This document shows, in pieces, positions 54,630 through 64,000 of a DNA stretch of 64,000 nt (position 1 is the first letter of the stretch; every line of letters starts with the position of its first letter). The notes beneath the pieces are model-generated. The model had not been told where the DNA came from. It saw only the letters and a program-made list of their open reading frames with translations, and ran no database searches. Both the position numbers and the translations under genes were made by a program. Origin of the DNA: Diplonema papillatum (lineage: Eukaryota > Euglenozoa > Diplonemea > Diplonemida > Diplonemidae); assembly GCA_030068145.1 (NCBI GenBank), contig JAPJBO010000100.1, positions 248,001 to 312,000 on the forward strand, in the 5' to 3' direction.

Positions 54630-56126
54630 TCAAATCCCCGTCGTTTGCTTCGCTATCGTCTTGATGACGCCCCTTTCAAAAGGAAAAATTATACAAAGAA
54701 ATGGGCGCATGCCTTTGCAAAGTCTATCCACGACGGTCACACAGGCCAGCGGGCTCAGCCTCTCTTTCGGGACCAGCACCATGGCATCCTCTCCCGGCTG
54801 CTGCCACAGCCACTTCAAGGACTTCTGATCCACGGAAAAATAATATTCAATCCTGACTTCGTGCTTCCCGATTGGCAAGACCACAGCGCCAACACCGCCT
54901 CCGGCGATGATCTGCTCACCGCTGATGAACAGCCGCGAATTGGTGCCATCCTCGAGAGTGAACGAGTGGTTGCCCGCCGTGGTCACAGTCAAGTACCCGG
55001 TATGCTGAGACGCAAAACGGGAACCGGCGCCACCGTGATAGTAGATATCCGAGAAGGCGAGGTCCACAACTCCCGTTTGGAAGACAGGCCCGAACTTCGG
55101 GGTCATGCTGGCGAAGTCTGGGTAGTCCTCAAATGGGATTGAATCGCTGTACACTCTCGTGCTGATCCCGACACCAGACGATGGAGACGACGGAATGACG
55201 AAGTACCAATCGTCAGCCACATACTCCTCAGTGGGCAAGATGATATCCGTCACCTTCAAGGTGACAAGCGTGGGAGCCCTCTCATAAAATGCAGCTGCCC
55301 GGTACAAAGGACCAAGCGTCATGCTCGATCCCGAAATGGTTACCGAGGCCGTGCTCATCATCGTCGACTTCAGCGCGTTCCACCCAGTCAGCGCCCTCGA
55401 GGAACTGTCTGCAACCAGGCCGTCAATCAAAGCTTGCTTGGTTGCCTCTGTGTCGACCCACGCGCCTGAACTTCGAGTGATGGTTAGCACCAGACCCCCA
55501 GCAACCAACTCGTTGTGAACAGCAGATCCCAGCGTGCCTGTAACTGCGTACCTTGCTGTACAACTTCCCTCCAGCCGCAATTCGTCAAGCCATCCTTGAC
55601 CCTCGAAGGTCACGTAGTCGATGTCATCGAGGCTCTCGGGATGTTGGGGAGCGTTCCGCGCGGATTTGACTTCCCCGTCCATACGAAGCGTCATCGTTCC
55701 GGTGGCATAGTCGATCAGAAATTCGAAAAAGTAGAACTTCTTAATTGCTAAGACCATCGGGATATGGTATGTGGAGTTCCCTGTGAGGTCCAGGCCCGTC
55801 GGTTTCAGCGACACGGCCCACCCCACCACTGCGGCTGTCGCCCTGCCTTCCCCCCCCGACAGGCTGAAAGTAGGAAGGCTATCGGTATCACCGAAGGCCA
55901 TGTAGAACGAGATGTTGGTGTACTGCCGCGGCTTCACCTTATACTCGCCGCCATCACCATTTGCATCGAAGACAACCGAACCAGCACCCACTGCCTTGAC
56001 GTCTCCGTCACCTTCGGTGCCGGCGAATACACCGGAAGTGTCTCCGTCCAAGCTCTCGTGGACATCATACTGGCACCCTTCTGCAGCGGCGCTGAAAACC
56101 AGCAGGGCGAGACACAACCGCAGCAT
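54630..56126 (-). CDS. Secreted PA14-domain protein, copy 4
   Basis: 498 residues, same translation as copies 1-3. It is the rightmost copy. Its upstream flank keeps only about 180 bp of the shared sequence (to 56306) and lacks the 37-bp motif and the GAAA run, because the array ends there. If those belong to the promoter, this copy may be silent or under a different promoter. Confidence 0.85.
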   Translation of the reverse strand: MLRLCLALLVFSAAAEGCQYDVHESLDGDTSGVFAGTEGDGDVKAVGAGSVVFDANGDGGEYKVKPRQYTNISFYMAFGDTDSLPTFSLSGGEGRATAAVVGWAVSLKPTGLDLTGNSTYHIPMVLAIKKFYFFEFLIDYATGTMTLRMDGEVKSARNAPQHPESLDDIDYVTFEGQGWLDELRLEGSCTARYAVTGTLGSAVHNELVAGGLVLTITRSSGAWVDTEATKQALIDGLVADSSSRALTGWNALKSTMMSTASVTISGSSMTLGPLYRAAAFYERAPTLVTLKVTDIILPTEEYVADDWYFVIPSSPSSGVGISTRVYSDSIPFEDYPDFASMTPKFGPVFQTGVVDLAFSDIYYHGGAGSRFASQHTGYLTVTTAGNHSFTLEDGTNSRLFISGEQIIAGGGVGAVVLPIGKHEVRIEYYFSVDQKSLKWLWQQPGEDAMVLVPKERLSPLACVTVVDRLCKGMRPFLCIIFPFERGVIKTIAKQTTGI

Positions 56127-56306
56127 ATTTCCTCCTGAGTGCGGATGGAACGTTGCTTTCTTTTCTTGTGGTAACCTGATACGCGCGTGCGTCGATTATT
56201 TGTTCGATGAGCTTGATACCGGGCGCTTAGTTCTGTGTCCTGGGCGCTGCCTGATGGTACACAGAGTATCTTTTGCGAGAATAAAACCTCGGAGGGAAAA
56301 AGACTG

Positions 56307-57619
56307 AATCTCAAGTGTAACCTGCGCGGTGTCGTCAGCTTACGGCTTGCATCTGCTGTGACGTAGACACGGAGTGTGCATAGTGCATTGCTCAGGGTAG
56401 TCAAAGGCCTGACAATCACAGATATAATGCAACATAGTTAGTAACGAAGCCCGCGAACGGTGGGTGACCCCTCCGAACAGCTTCCCTGGCCCTGGCCCAC
56501 GCCTGATGCCGCGACCCCTTAACCCGGGCGGCGGCGCTTAGGCATGAGCCAGGAACCACAAGGGGAGCAGCGCGAGAGGCATCATCCACGCTTTAAAGGC
56601 CCATACACTATGGAACAAATTTACAACAGCTTACGGCGGAGCGCGTGATGCGAATGAAACAGAACGGGAAGCACGAGGTGGGGATACTTTTTTTTGAAAC
56701 AGCAGGCCGGGTGGAGCCGACTTTCTTTTGGAGTGCAGTCGGTTCCCCCCCCTATTTCGCACAGTACTATGGTTTATTATTGCTTGGCGTCGTCCAAAGA
56801 TCCGTTCCGCCCCCTCCCCTGGCGAGCTCTCGGACCAATCCGGCTGGTGTAGTTTCGATTCTGCATACACTGAAGTACGCGCTAGATCAAGCCACGGAAG
56901 ACTGAGAGCGAGATATTGAGTTAGAGTGCAGGGATCATCGCTTCTGGAGTAACCGCGCCCCACTACTGTCGCAGTTTCACTGAGGGAGTTGATGAGCCAC
57001 GAAAGTCGATCAGAGTACGTCACACAGCCTTCAGGGCGAGGTTGGTTCAAAGAAACAGTCAGGTTTTTGTGACGTGTTCTTACTTCTCCCTTTGTTCTAG
57101 GAAGTTCTCGTCAACAATACGAAGAGCAGAAATTCTCCGGCAATACGGCGGGCGTAAGTCGGAGGCGCGGTGTGAGTCGCGTTTCTGCCACAGAGGATGA
57201 CTTGATGGAGCAAATACCGCCTTCTGGTATCCCACCACAAGCTTACCGGAGCAGGTGAGTCCCGCTTGCGCACAAAGACTTGGTTTGCTCTCGTGTTTGA
57301 GATGGCCATGTTGAGGTAAACTGAGCCCTTGCCGCACTTCACCTTCCTGGCACACTCGCAAAGAAAACTCTCCTCCTCGTACCCGTTAGCTAGGATGCAA
57401 ACTGACTGGGCTGCGCTTGCTGGGACTCGAAACCTCAGGGGTCCAGATCCCGGGGTCGTGGTTTGGTCACTGTGTTGGCCTGTCTTGTTATACTACGCGC
57501 GCGCGCGTAGGCCGCAGACACAAGCGTATTTGGACCCCGGGATTTGGACCCGCTGTGGACCTAACATGGGCCATTTTGGGGTCCCTTCTGCGCCCTGTAT
57601 ACACACAGTATGCACTCAC
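56307..57619. other. Right flank of the PA14 array
   Basis: No trusted gene. Minus frame 56631-57050 is protein-like in its first half (contains SDRLSWLINSLSETATVVGR) but has no ATG, so it may be an isolated exon or decayed sequence. Confidence 0.35.
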
Positions 57620-57850
57620 TACATACCACCACCACATACAGCATGATGCTGTATAGAGTACCTGTGCGTGTAGGTGGTGTATACCACAGTGCACGTAGGT
57701 GGTTGATACCTGCCGAAATTGAAGTATTTGACAATGGTCCTGCTGCAAATTCGCGTACCGCGACTTGCGTCCTATGCACACCACGTACCACCACCACATA
57801 CAGCATGATGCTGTATAGAGTACCTGTGGGTGTATGTGGTGTGCACCGAT
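57620..57850. repeat. Duplicated hairpin-forming segment
   Basis: ACCACCACCACATACAGCAT plus GATGCTGTATAGAGTACCTG occurs at about 57621-57664 and 57787-57828, in direct orientation about 165 bp apart. Each holds the palindrome-like TACAGCATGATGCTGTA. Confidence 0.75.
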
Positions 57851-57992
57851 GAAGAGCTCTCACGGATATGCGGACACCGGAAACCCTGATCCATCGCGGT
57901 GTTACCCCCGTACGAACGGAGGAGAGGAGGGGATGTCCAGGGTGCAGAAAAGCATTCCGGGGGGGAGCTCTGGGTCGCCCCCTTTTTTTTTG

Positions 57993-58201
57993 TATAAGCA
58001 CCTGCTTTGTAGGAAATGCTTGAGGAGACTGCCAGTTGCGATAGATCAAAGGAGGTAAATGTGCTGTAGCCCACACGAAACACAGGTAACCCTGGGTTTA
58101 GTGGCGGGCGTAAGCGTTCAACAAAAAAGACCCACTTTGTAGTTGTATTGTTTTCTCCCCCTCTAGCCTCCTTCGAAATGAGCACAAGGCAGTCCCTCGA
58201 G
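57993..58201 (-). mobile_element. SINE-like element A, reverse copy
   Basis: Reverse complement of the element at 26018-26228, full length. At its 3' end it has a run of nine A after CTTATAC (TTTTTTTTTGTATAAG on the plus strand). Its 5' side, CTCGAG|TATTTTT, abuts element B. Confidence 0.8.
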
Positions 58202-58208
58202 TATTTTT

Positions 58209-58486
58209 ACATAAGCGCCAGCTTGAAAGGAAATGCTCGACGATGCTGCCCGACAAAGAACAGAAGGGATCCAAAGTGCTGTAACTACCGAACCACGTGT
58301 TGAACGGACGTGAGGTCATGCGGGTCTACCCCTACACGACAAATCACACACAAACACAACAGGTCAAAAGTCCTGAGCGAGAAAACAACACACGGTGGTG
58401 AACAAATCAGATTGTGTTTGTATTGTATTTGCCCCTTACCTCTACAATTCCCCCCTTCCATTCGGAGTCGAAGCAGCTACGTCGAG
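58209..58486 (-). mobile_element. SINE-like element B, reverse copy
   Basis: Reverse complement of 33723-33977. It is flanked by TATTTTT at 58202-58208 and TATTTT at 58487-58492, an apparent target duplication. It is placed head-to-tail with element A. Confidence 0.8.
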
Positions 58487-58534
58487 TATTTTGACGTGGA
58501 CGCGGTGTACAAACTCCGGCTTGGACCCGAAATT

Positions 58535-58650
58535 GCGGGGGGGAAAATCTTAGTTTCGTGTTCAGGCGCTACTTGCCTCTCATGTGTTTGGGGGGGGGGG
58601 GGGGTTGCAAGAACGTGCTTGGAATGGGTATGTGCTGGTCCGTCTGCGTT
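58535..58650 (+). repeat. Dispersed repeat C copy
   Basis: AATCTTAGTTTCGTGTTCAG, then a G tract and TTGCAAGAACGTGCTTGGAA. Long poly-G tracts follow at about 58590-58604 and 58657-58670. Confidence 0.6.
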
Positions 58651-60165
58651 GTTTGGGGGGGGGGGGGGGGGCCTAGGGGGGGTCAATCTAAGGCAAAAAA
58701 GCGTCACAAAGGGTCATTTTTTTTCATAGGGGATTAGGGAGTCCCCATGGAACCATGGCAGTAGGAATGAAGCTGAACCATGAAAAAAACAGAAACTGAG
58801 TGGATATCTGAGTAGCACGAGACACAGAAGCACACTAAATGCCATGATTTCAAAAACTGTCCCAAAGCCTGCCACCGTGTTGCAACGCACCTGTTGGTGA
58901 CAACGTAAAGCGCTGAGAGCTGTTACAATAGTCGAAACTGCTGTCGAAATGCCGAGAGAAGGGTAGCCCAGCTCTTTCTTGTACGCCGGAGAGGGTCTTG
59001 TTCTGAGTGCGACGCTTCTTTGACGCTGGTATTTCGTGACGAGGGGTGGGGCCCTTCTTATAAGGTAGCCCAACAAGAGCGTCTCGAAGGGCATACGAAC
59101 ATTCTCACGTACCATAGACAGTTCTGATGCGACGACGACGAGTACGAGTGCCAGGAGTTTGTCCTCTTTGATGGAATAGCAAGAATGGTGGCTCGCACCG
59201 GTCACTCTCATTCTCACGCTCGTCCTCACTTTCGCTCTCATTCGCAAGAGTTCGAGCCCGCACTCGGCCACACTTGAGGCGAGGCGTACACTCGTTATCC
59301 AGTCGCGTCTTGTTTTCTCTCTTTTGGAGGTTAACAAGCAAAGACTCAAACACGTGCCTCCTTCAAGACCACCTACCTCGGTACAGTCACCAATCCAGCT
59401 TGTGCGTGCTGTGAATCTTCGCACAGTGGAGTGCCCCAAAGATACACCACGAGAAAGTTGGAGCAACCTTTTTCGCCAAACGACACCCAGGTATCTCTCT
59501 CTGTAGTGGTCCTCGGTGATGATGATCTCGCATTCCTAATCGCAATCACCGTATTCAATCGCGAAACCGTCTGTCTGTTTCACCAGTGCCCGCATCACTG
59601 CCGATACCAACTTGCACCCCAAGCACAAATCTGCGGTCGTTGCTCTTCTATCTTCGTTCTCTTCCGGATGGCACCCAAGTGGGACAGAGGGGGTTTAGGG
59701 CTTACACGACAACATGCAAGCACGGTTCTGTTTCTGTTGTTTATTGCATGATTACAGCTTGGTTCGGTTGAAGCACACACAAGTCGGTTCACGCTCCAGT
59801 ACAGCCACTTCACAAGTTTGATCGCCTACTGCGAAGTCTTTGCAGCAATTGTATGGGCAGTTTCTTCTGTTTGCATGGCTCTCCCTGCTGGCGTGTGAAC
59901 CTTGTCATAATCGGGGTGCTTGGGTGGTTTCACAGCAACAGCTGCTAGGTACTACAGTATTGACGACATCGCATGCAACACGGCGGCACGCTTTGGGACA
60001 GATTTTTCAACATTGCCTTTGTGCGATCACCTGTGGACAGATTCCGCTTGGTATCGGCCCGTAACGCATTTTCCCGCCGATTCCTACCAGTTTTCTGGGG
60101 TGGGTCCTTTTTTTACGTCTGCCTTGTGCAAATCCAAAAATACCCCTTTTGTGACACAGATTGAC
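58651..60165. other. Intergenic, isolated coding-like segments
   Basis: Minus frame 59105-59353 (ATG; contains ANESESEDERENESDRC and a basic end TRTRRRRIRTVYGT) and minus frame 59373-59530 with a GAG|GTAGGT donor-like end have plausible composition, but no model joins them. Nothing else is recognised. Confidence 0.3.
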
Positions 60166-61168
60166 CCCCTAGGCATACATCCGATCCGACTCGTATGCGA
60201 GAATGATTCTCGCATTCTCGCATGAAATTCTCGCATATTCTCGCATGCGAGAATGATACGAGTGAAATGCGACCATGTGTAAACCACTGAAGAACTATGT
60301 ATTTGACCCGTATTCAAGGCACCGACAGGAATATCAAGTGACGATAGCAAAAGAACGAAATAAGGCTACGCCAACTGCAACTTTGCAGCTGGCATTTGTG
60401 CCTTGCTTTCAGGACACAATACGCCGCCGACAACAACTCTGGTTGCTCCATGGTATTGCTTTCAATGCTTGAATAGGTCGAAATCACGCTTCACAACAAG
60501 TGCTCCGCAAGCCACTGTGTCTGCAACTTCTCCTGCTGCGGCTTCTTGTGTTTCTTCTACAATTTCCTGCCACAGCTCGTTGCGTGAAGCTGTCGGCTAA
60601 CGTTCAGTTGCTGCTGCCAGCTTTTTGAATAATTGACCTCGGGGCCGCCTTTGCAGGTGCATTATTAGGTTGCAGGCTCTCTGGATGGCAACAGTTCACA
60701 GGTACCTTGGAATCCAGCGAGCCCAGCGACAGCGAGTCAAGGAAACCTAATCCACAAATAACGCTAAAAGCACAAGCAAATTCGGTTCCCGAGTTCACAA
60801 ACAGCTTTGAAAGCCTGCATCCACGAACAGACGAAACGAACTGTGGCAGTGAAGGCAGAGGAGGAAAGGAAAGTTCACTACACAGAGGAAGCAGCAGCTG
60901 GAGATGAGGCCCAGAGAGGCCCAGTGGCGGCAAAATGCGCCGCGGAAGCCTCGAAGACGACCTAAAACGTTGATTCCTGCCGGTTTCTCATGTGTTCAAG
61001 CATCCCGTACTGTGAGTTATCTCATTCTCGCATATTCTCGCACGTGCGAGAATATGCGAGAATCATGCGAGAATTGCGAGAATATGCGAGAATTTTGCGA
61101 GAATCGGGGCCGCGACCCCCCAATGCGAGAATATGCGAGAATACGAGTCGGATCGATGTATGCCTAGG
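60166..61168. mobile_element. ~1-kb fold-back element with TTCTCGCAT arrays
   Basis: The left end CCCCCTAGGCATACATCCGA, followed by TCCGACTCGTA, is inverted at 61142-61168. Just inside both ends are clusters of TTCTCGCAT / ATGCGAGAA in both orientations (60193-60250 and 61022-61141), able to pair within and between ends. The interior has a plus-strand fragment (60275-60472, contains TIRRRQQLWLLHGIAFNA) that may be a transposase relic. No target duplication was settled. Confidence 0.65.
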
Positions 61169-61179
61169 GGGGGTGTGAC

Positions 61180-61900
61180 CAGGGGGCGCACTAAGGATTG
61201 GGGGGTGCAACGGGCAACGTCAACGTCTGCTAAATTTGGAAGGGGGGGGGGGGTCCTGTTTGGTGCACCTGGTGGCCGGGGACCCCCCCACCTTTTTTTC
61301 CGGGGACCCCCTTAAACGCGCTCTTTCGCGATGGATCTTTCCACTCCGTCCTCAGTTCGTCTGTGAGGCCTGAAATTTGACGTGCAAAACACAGGCTGCA
61401 ACCGGAAAAATCTGCCCTTTCGTGGTTTTCTTGGTGCCGGTTTTTCGAAATTCACTAAGTACGTTTCCCAGCGGATTTGCCTGAAAAACAGTTTTTGGGG
61501 GGTATTGGCATTTTGGGGAAAGCACATGGTAAATCGGCCCAATCGGCCCGAATTTTCACTTTTTGGGCCAATTTTCCAGATTTTGGCTGATTTTTGAGTG
61601 CATTGCAGGAATCTTGGTTTTCGGGGAAACTGACTTTGCTCAAAAGTTGCTAAGTACATTTCCCTGCCAAAAAAGTGCAGGAAAACATTTTGGTGGGGAA
61701 TGACCTTTTTTTCCGCAAAAGTGGGTTTCGATTTCGAAAACGAGGAGAACGGATTCATCTGGAGGAAACGGAGTACCCACTCGGCACCGGGGGGTCTGGG
61801 AAACACCCCAAAAACAGCCCCCAAAACGACCCCCCCCCCCCCCCCCCCAAAAGGGGGGTGCAACGTGCAACGGGGGCAACGTCCCTTAGTGCGCACCCTG
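61180..61900. mobile_element. Non-autonomous hAT element with perfect 8-bp target duplication
   Basis: GGTGTGAC flanks both sides (61172-61179 and 61901-61908). The TIRs are CAGGGGGCGCACTAAGG and, reverse complement of the right end, CAGGGTGCGCACTAAGG, with one mismatch in 17. A subterminal GCAACGGGCAACGT-like motif recurs inverted. The 721-bp interior has no transposase. CAGGG ends plus an 8-bp duplication are diagnostic of hAT. Confidence 0.9.
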
Positions 61901-61908
61901 GGTGTGAC

Positions 61909-62059
61909 CCGCTTTTTACCTCCAGCATTCGGAACAAGGGCGCGGCTCAGAGAGGAAACACGGTCGCGGCCACTCACGGTCAACCCCGCCCCCGCCACTC
62001 AGAACAGGGCTGTTGACCACCGAAGACCACACGCGAGGGCCCAACAACACATTCTGGGG
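61909..62059. other. Short intergenic spacer
   Basis: Nothing is recognised. Confidence 0.4.
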
Positions 62060-62290
62060 GTTTTTCCCTGTGTGGTTTCGTGCACTTGGACACGGTTCCG
62101 GGCTGTTCGGCGTGAAAATAGGTCAATTCTACCCGGTTTCACGGCCCCCAAAGTGCCTATACCTGGCTCGTTCATGCATTCGGCGGTCGTTCTGGGCGCC
62201 GTTTTCACCAATGTTGGCGTCATATATATTGGATTTATATACCACAAAGAGATGGCGCGGGGCCAAAACCACCCCGGGATTCCCTAAGAG
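62060..62290. repeat. Dispersed repeat D, copy 2 (inverted)
   Basis: Inverted counterpart of 35500-35735, with CACGGTTCCGGGCTGTTC, TGAAAATAGGTCAATTCTAC and AAACCACCCCGGGATTCCCT. Confidence 0.75.
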
Positions 62291-62518
62291 CATGGAATAA
62301 CAGAGCCCATAATACTCTCTTCCTCGCCCGTCTCGCTGCTCCGTACTCGCTGCTCTCGTCCTTGCTGCTGCGTGATGCCAGATTGATGGTGCGTAACAAA
62401 CGTAGAATGGTCATGCAGAGATTCTCGTGTGTATGCCGCGAACCCTCGGGAGCTCCTCGGGTCGCTCCAGATAGGGGTAATACCCTTTGTACAAGAGTTA
62501 GTTCTCGTCGGAATAGTA

Positions 62519-63022
62519 TTAATCTTCTAAGATCTTCGATCGTATACGACTAATAAAATGCACAGGGGTTGTACCAGGAGTCGTGCTGTCTGCACGACGC
62601 TCAGGCTCCGTGCTGATGGTCTGGCCTAAAGGGGGTGTGGACGTTACCGACAGTGTATCCTCCATCCAATCGAATAACGCGCTCGCAGGGAGAAAGACCT
62701 TGTTGCTTTGTTGTTGAAGTCGGTTCACTCCCAGGTAAACCCGAAGGAGTTCCGCAAGGAATAGCCGAAAGCGCGTTGAAAAACTCGCGTCCCCTCCAAC
62801 CTGCGTATCCGAACTACACGGCACGGGCTCGGCAAGCTGCTTGAAACGCCTCGGACTGCGCACAGTAGTGGTCAGGCGGGGGACGATACGAATTGGTTGG
62901 TGCAACGCCGATGAAAACAAGAGTATCACCACAGAGATTAGATCACAGACCTTTGGACAACGAACGGGATGGTCGATGCTTCTTATAGTTGAGGGAGTGA
63001 ATGGAATAACCATGTTCCACAT
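62519..63022 (-). CDS. Possible protein of unknown function
   Basis: A 167-residue frame from the first ATG (63022). The middle is protein-like (FRLFLAELLRVYLGVNRLQQ, then SALFDWMEDTLSV). Its last ~25 codons run through a reversed repeat C fragment (62575-62640), which argues for a truncated or chance frame. No family is recognised. Confidence 0.2.
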   Translation of the reverse strand: MWNMVIPFTPSTIRSIDHPVRCPKVCDLISVVILLFSSALHQPIRIVPRLTTTVRSPRRFKQLAEPVPCSSDTQVGGDASFSTRFRLFLAELLRVYLGVNRLQQQSNKVFLPASALFDWMEDTLSVTSTPPLGQTISTEPERRADSTTPGTTPVHFISRIRSKILED

Positions 63023-63314
63023 CAAGGAAAACGTAACCCGTGCATCGTCGATGTGTGTCAAGGCTCTTGATGTTACACTCGCAGAGGCTCATGTCTCAGC
63101 GATCTTCAACCACCCGTCGTGGATGGCTAGCTGCCAAACATTGCGACAAGCACAACGTGCAAGGGACGGGAGATATGCGTGGCTCACTACATGCACACAT
63201 CATAAGGATACCTCACCGAACACGGTATCGCGCCATACTACGGGCACTGAGGCCGACGAAACACTTGGTTGTCGATTGCGGCGGGGTTGCCTAAGCGCCG
63301 CGGGCAAGCTTTTG

Positions 63315-63640
63315 AAGGCGAGATCGCATTTGCAAATTTGTGTTGACTCTCCCTCCGAGAGAAGAAGGGGGTTGCAAGAACATGCTTGAATGGTTACGTG
63401 CTTCAAACCGAGCCTTTTCGGGCGAGATCGCACAAACGGGTGAGTTTGCAGATGTGTGTAAACTCTCCCTCCAAGAAGGAGGGGGTTGCAAGAACATGCA
63501 TGGAATGGTTATGTGCCCCACACCGCACTGATCCTATCTGCACTGTGCTTCGGTCCTTTAAGCCACGGACACATAAGGCGTGGCCATCCCCAGCGCGGAC
63601 ACGGAACAGCGGTGTGATTCTGGTTGGTCGACTATTCTGA
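63315..63640 (+). repeat. Dispersed repeat C, partly tandem-duplicated
   Basis: The segment with GCGAGATCGCA, ACTCTCCCTCC and TTGCAAGAACATGC occurs twice (63318-63390 and 63421-63500), then the copy continues through TTCGGTCCTTTAAGCCACGG to GGAACAGCGGTGTGATTCTG. It is the second-longest copy of the family. Confidence 0.7.
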
Positions 63641-64000
63641 TTGTACCGCTGCCACCGTTCTTTTTAGCAAATGCTGTCTCCAGGGAAGCAGAAACTGGTT
63701 GTCGCGGGAAATTGTTTGAAAAAAGATAGGCGTTTCATTTTGATTGTGCGTGCCGGTTGATCGTGATCGCACCTGTATTTACACTGTTTTCAGCTACAGC
63801 TACTGGTTAGGAATCCTGATGGGCCAAAACACGCTGTCCACGTCTTTTTGGCCTGTCTGTATAGGCGACTCGCAAGATAATTCGTACTGCAAAAACACGT
63901 CCGAGCAAACACCGGCTCGCTTCCGTGGGGGGAGGCTTTGCAGTACCCCACTGAGAGAAGGTGCGGAAGTGCACGTCCGAACAACTCAGGTAGTGGGTTG
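63641..64000. other. Right edge, nothing recognised
   Basis: Only short frames; no gene or repeat is supported. Confidence 0.4.

Larger units (their letters stand above)
50827..56306. repeat. PA14 tandem array, unit 4 and truncated start of a fifth
   Basis: Same organisation as units 2 and 3 but about 1 kb longer because of the 37-bp array. A new unit starts at 56263 (AGAGTATCTTTTGCGAGAAT) but identity stops after GGAAAAAGACTG at about 56306, the right edge of the array. Confidence 0.9.

Noticed and set aside
62841-63389. 182-codon plus-strand frame
   Set aside because: Antisense to the weak candidate at 62519-63022 and ends in repeat C; neither strand is strong and this one has the poorer composition.
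1-64000. tRNA or rRNA genes, and a dinoflagellate-type spliced leader
   Set aside because: I saw no cloverleaf with matching A and B boxes, no rRNA core sequence and no spliced-leader motif; a tRNAscan or Infernal run would settle this.

Overview
The window looks like a gene-poor, repeat-rich stretch of a eukaryotic nuclear genome, probably from a microbial eukaryote such as an alga or other protist. Evidence: spliceosomal-type introns (donors GTATGT, GTATGC, GTAGCG; acceptors YNCAG), FHA, BRCT, CCHC zinc-knuckle and PA14 domain proteins, and extensive satellites, SINE-like and terminal-inverted-repeat (TIR) elements. There is no sign of operons or bacterial ribosome binding sites. I cannot fix the lineage. 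All the genes I trust lie on the minus strand.

Left part (1-8190): a 2.2-kb TIR transposon with palindromic ends (950-3143); a small two-exon gene (3955-5091) whose intron holds a 305-bp TA-flanked MITE; and a serine-rich CCHC zinc-knuckle protein (5787-7847). From 8190 to 12265 runs a satellite of about 26 monomers with (GT)n tracts and a local 491-bp higher-order period.

Middle part (12.3-36 kb): a four-exon gene for an MDC1-like protein (N-terminal FHA, long low-complexity middle, C-terminal tandem BRCT) at 14612-21146, with a duplicated dead exon inside its first intron. Next come a 1.95-kb TIR element, a gene with a tandem array of duplicated phase-0 exons (24631-25643), a 5' copy of that gene broken by a SINE-like insertion, minisatellites, a coiled-coil protein gene (30063-30680), and remnants including a hAT transposase C-terminus.

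Right part (36-64 kb): four direct tandem copies of a 4.4-5.9-kb unit, each with a 498-residue secreted PA14-domain protein whose translation is identical in all four copies. Unit 1 carries extra insertions, including an 866-bp hAT-like element in a poly-C tract that is empty in the other units. Unit 4 carries 28 copies of a 37-bp repeat that is single in units 2 and 3; the expansion lies upstream of the third gene copy. After the array come SINE-like elements, a fold-back element and a textbook non-autonomous hAT element with a perfect 8-bp target duplication.

The genes do not form an obvious pathway. The MDC1-like protein suggests chromatin/DNA-damage signalling, the zinc-knuckle protein nucleic-acid binding, and the PA14 proteins act outside the cell. 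The main themes are recent tandem amplification and transposon activity, dated in several places by empty-site paralogues within the same window.
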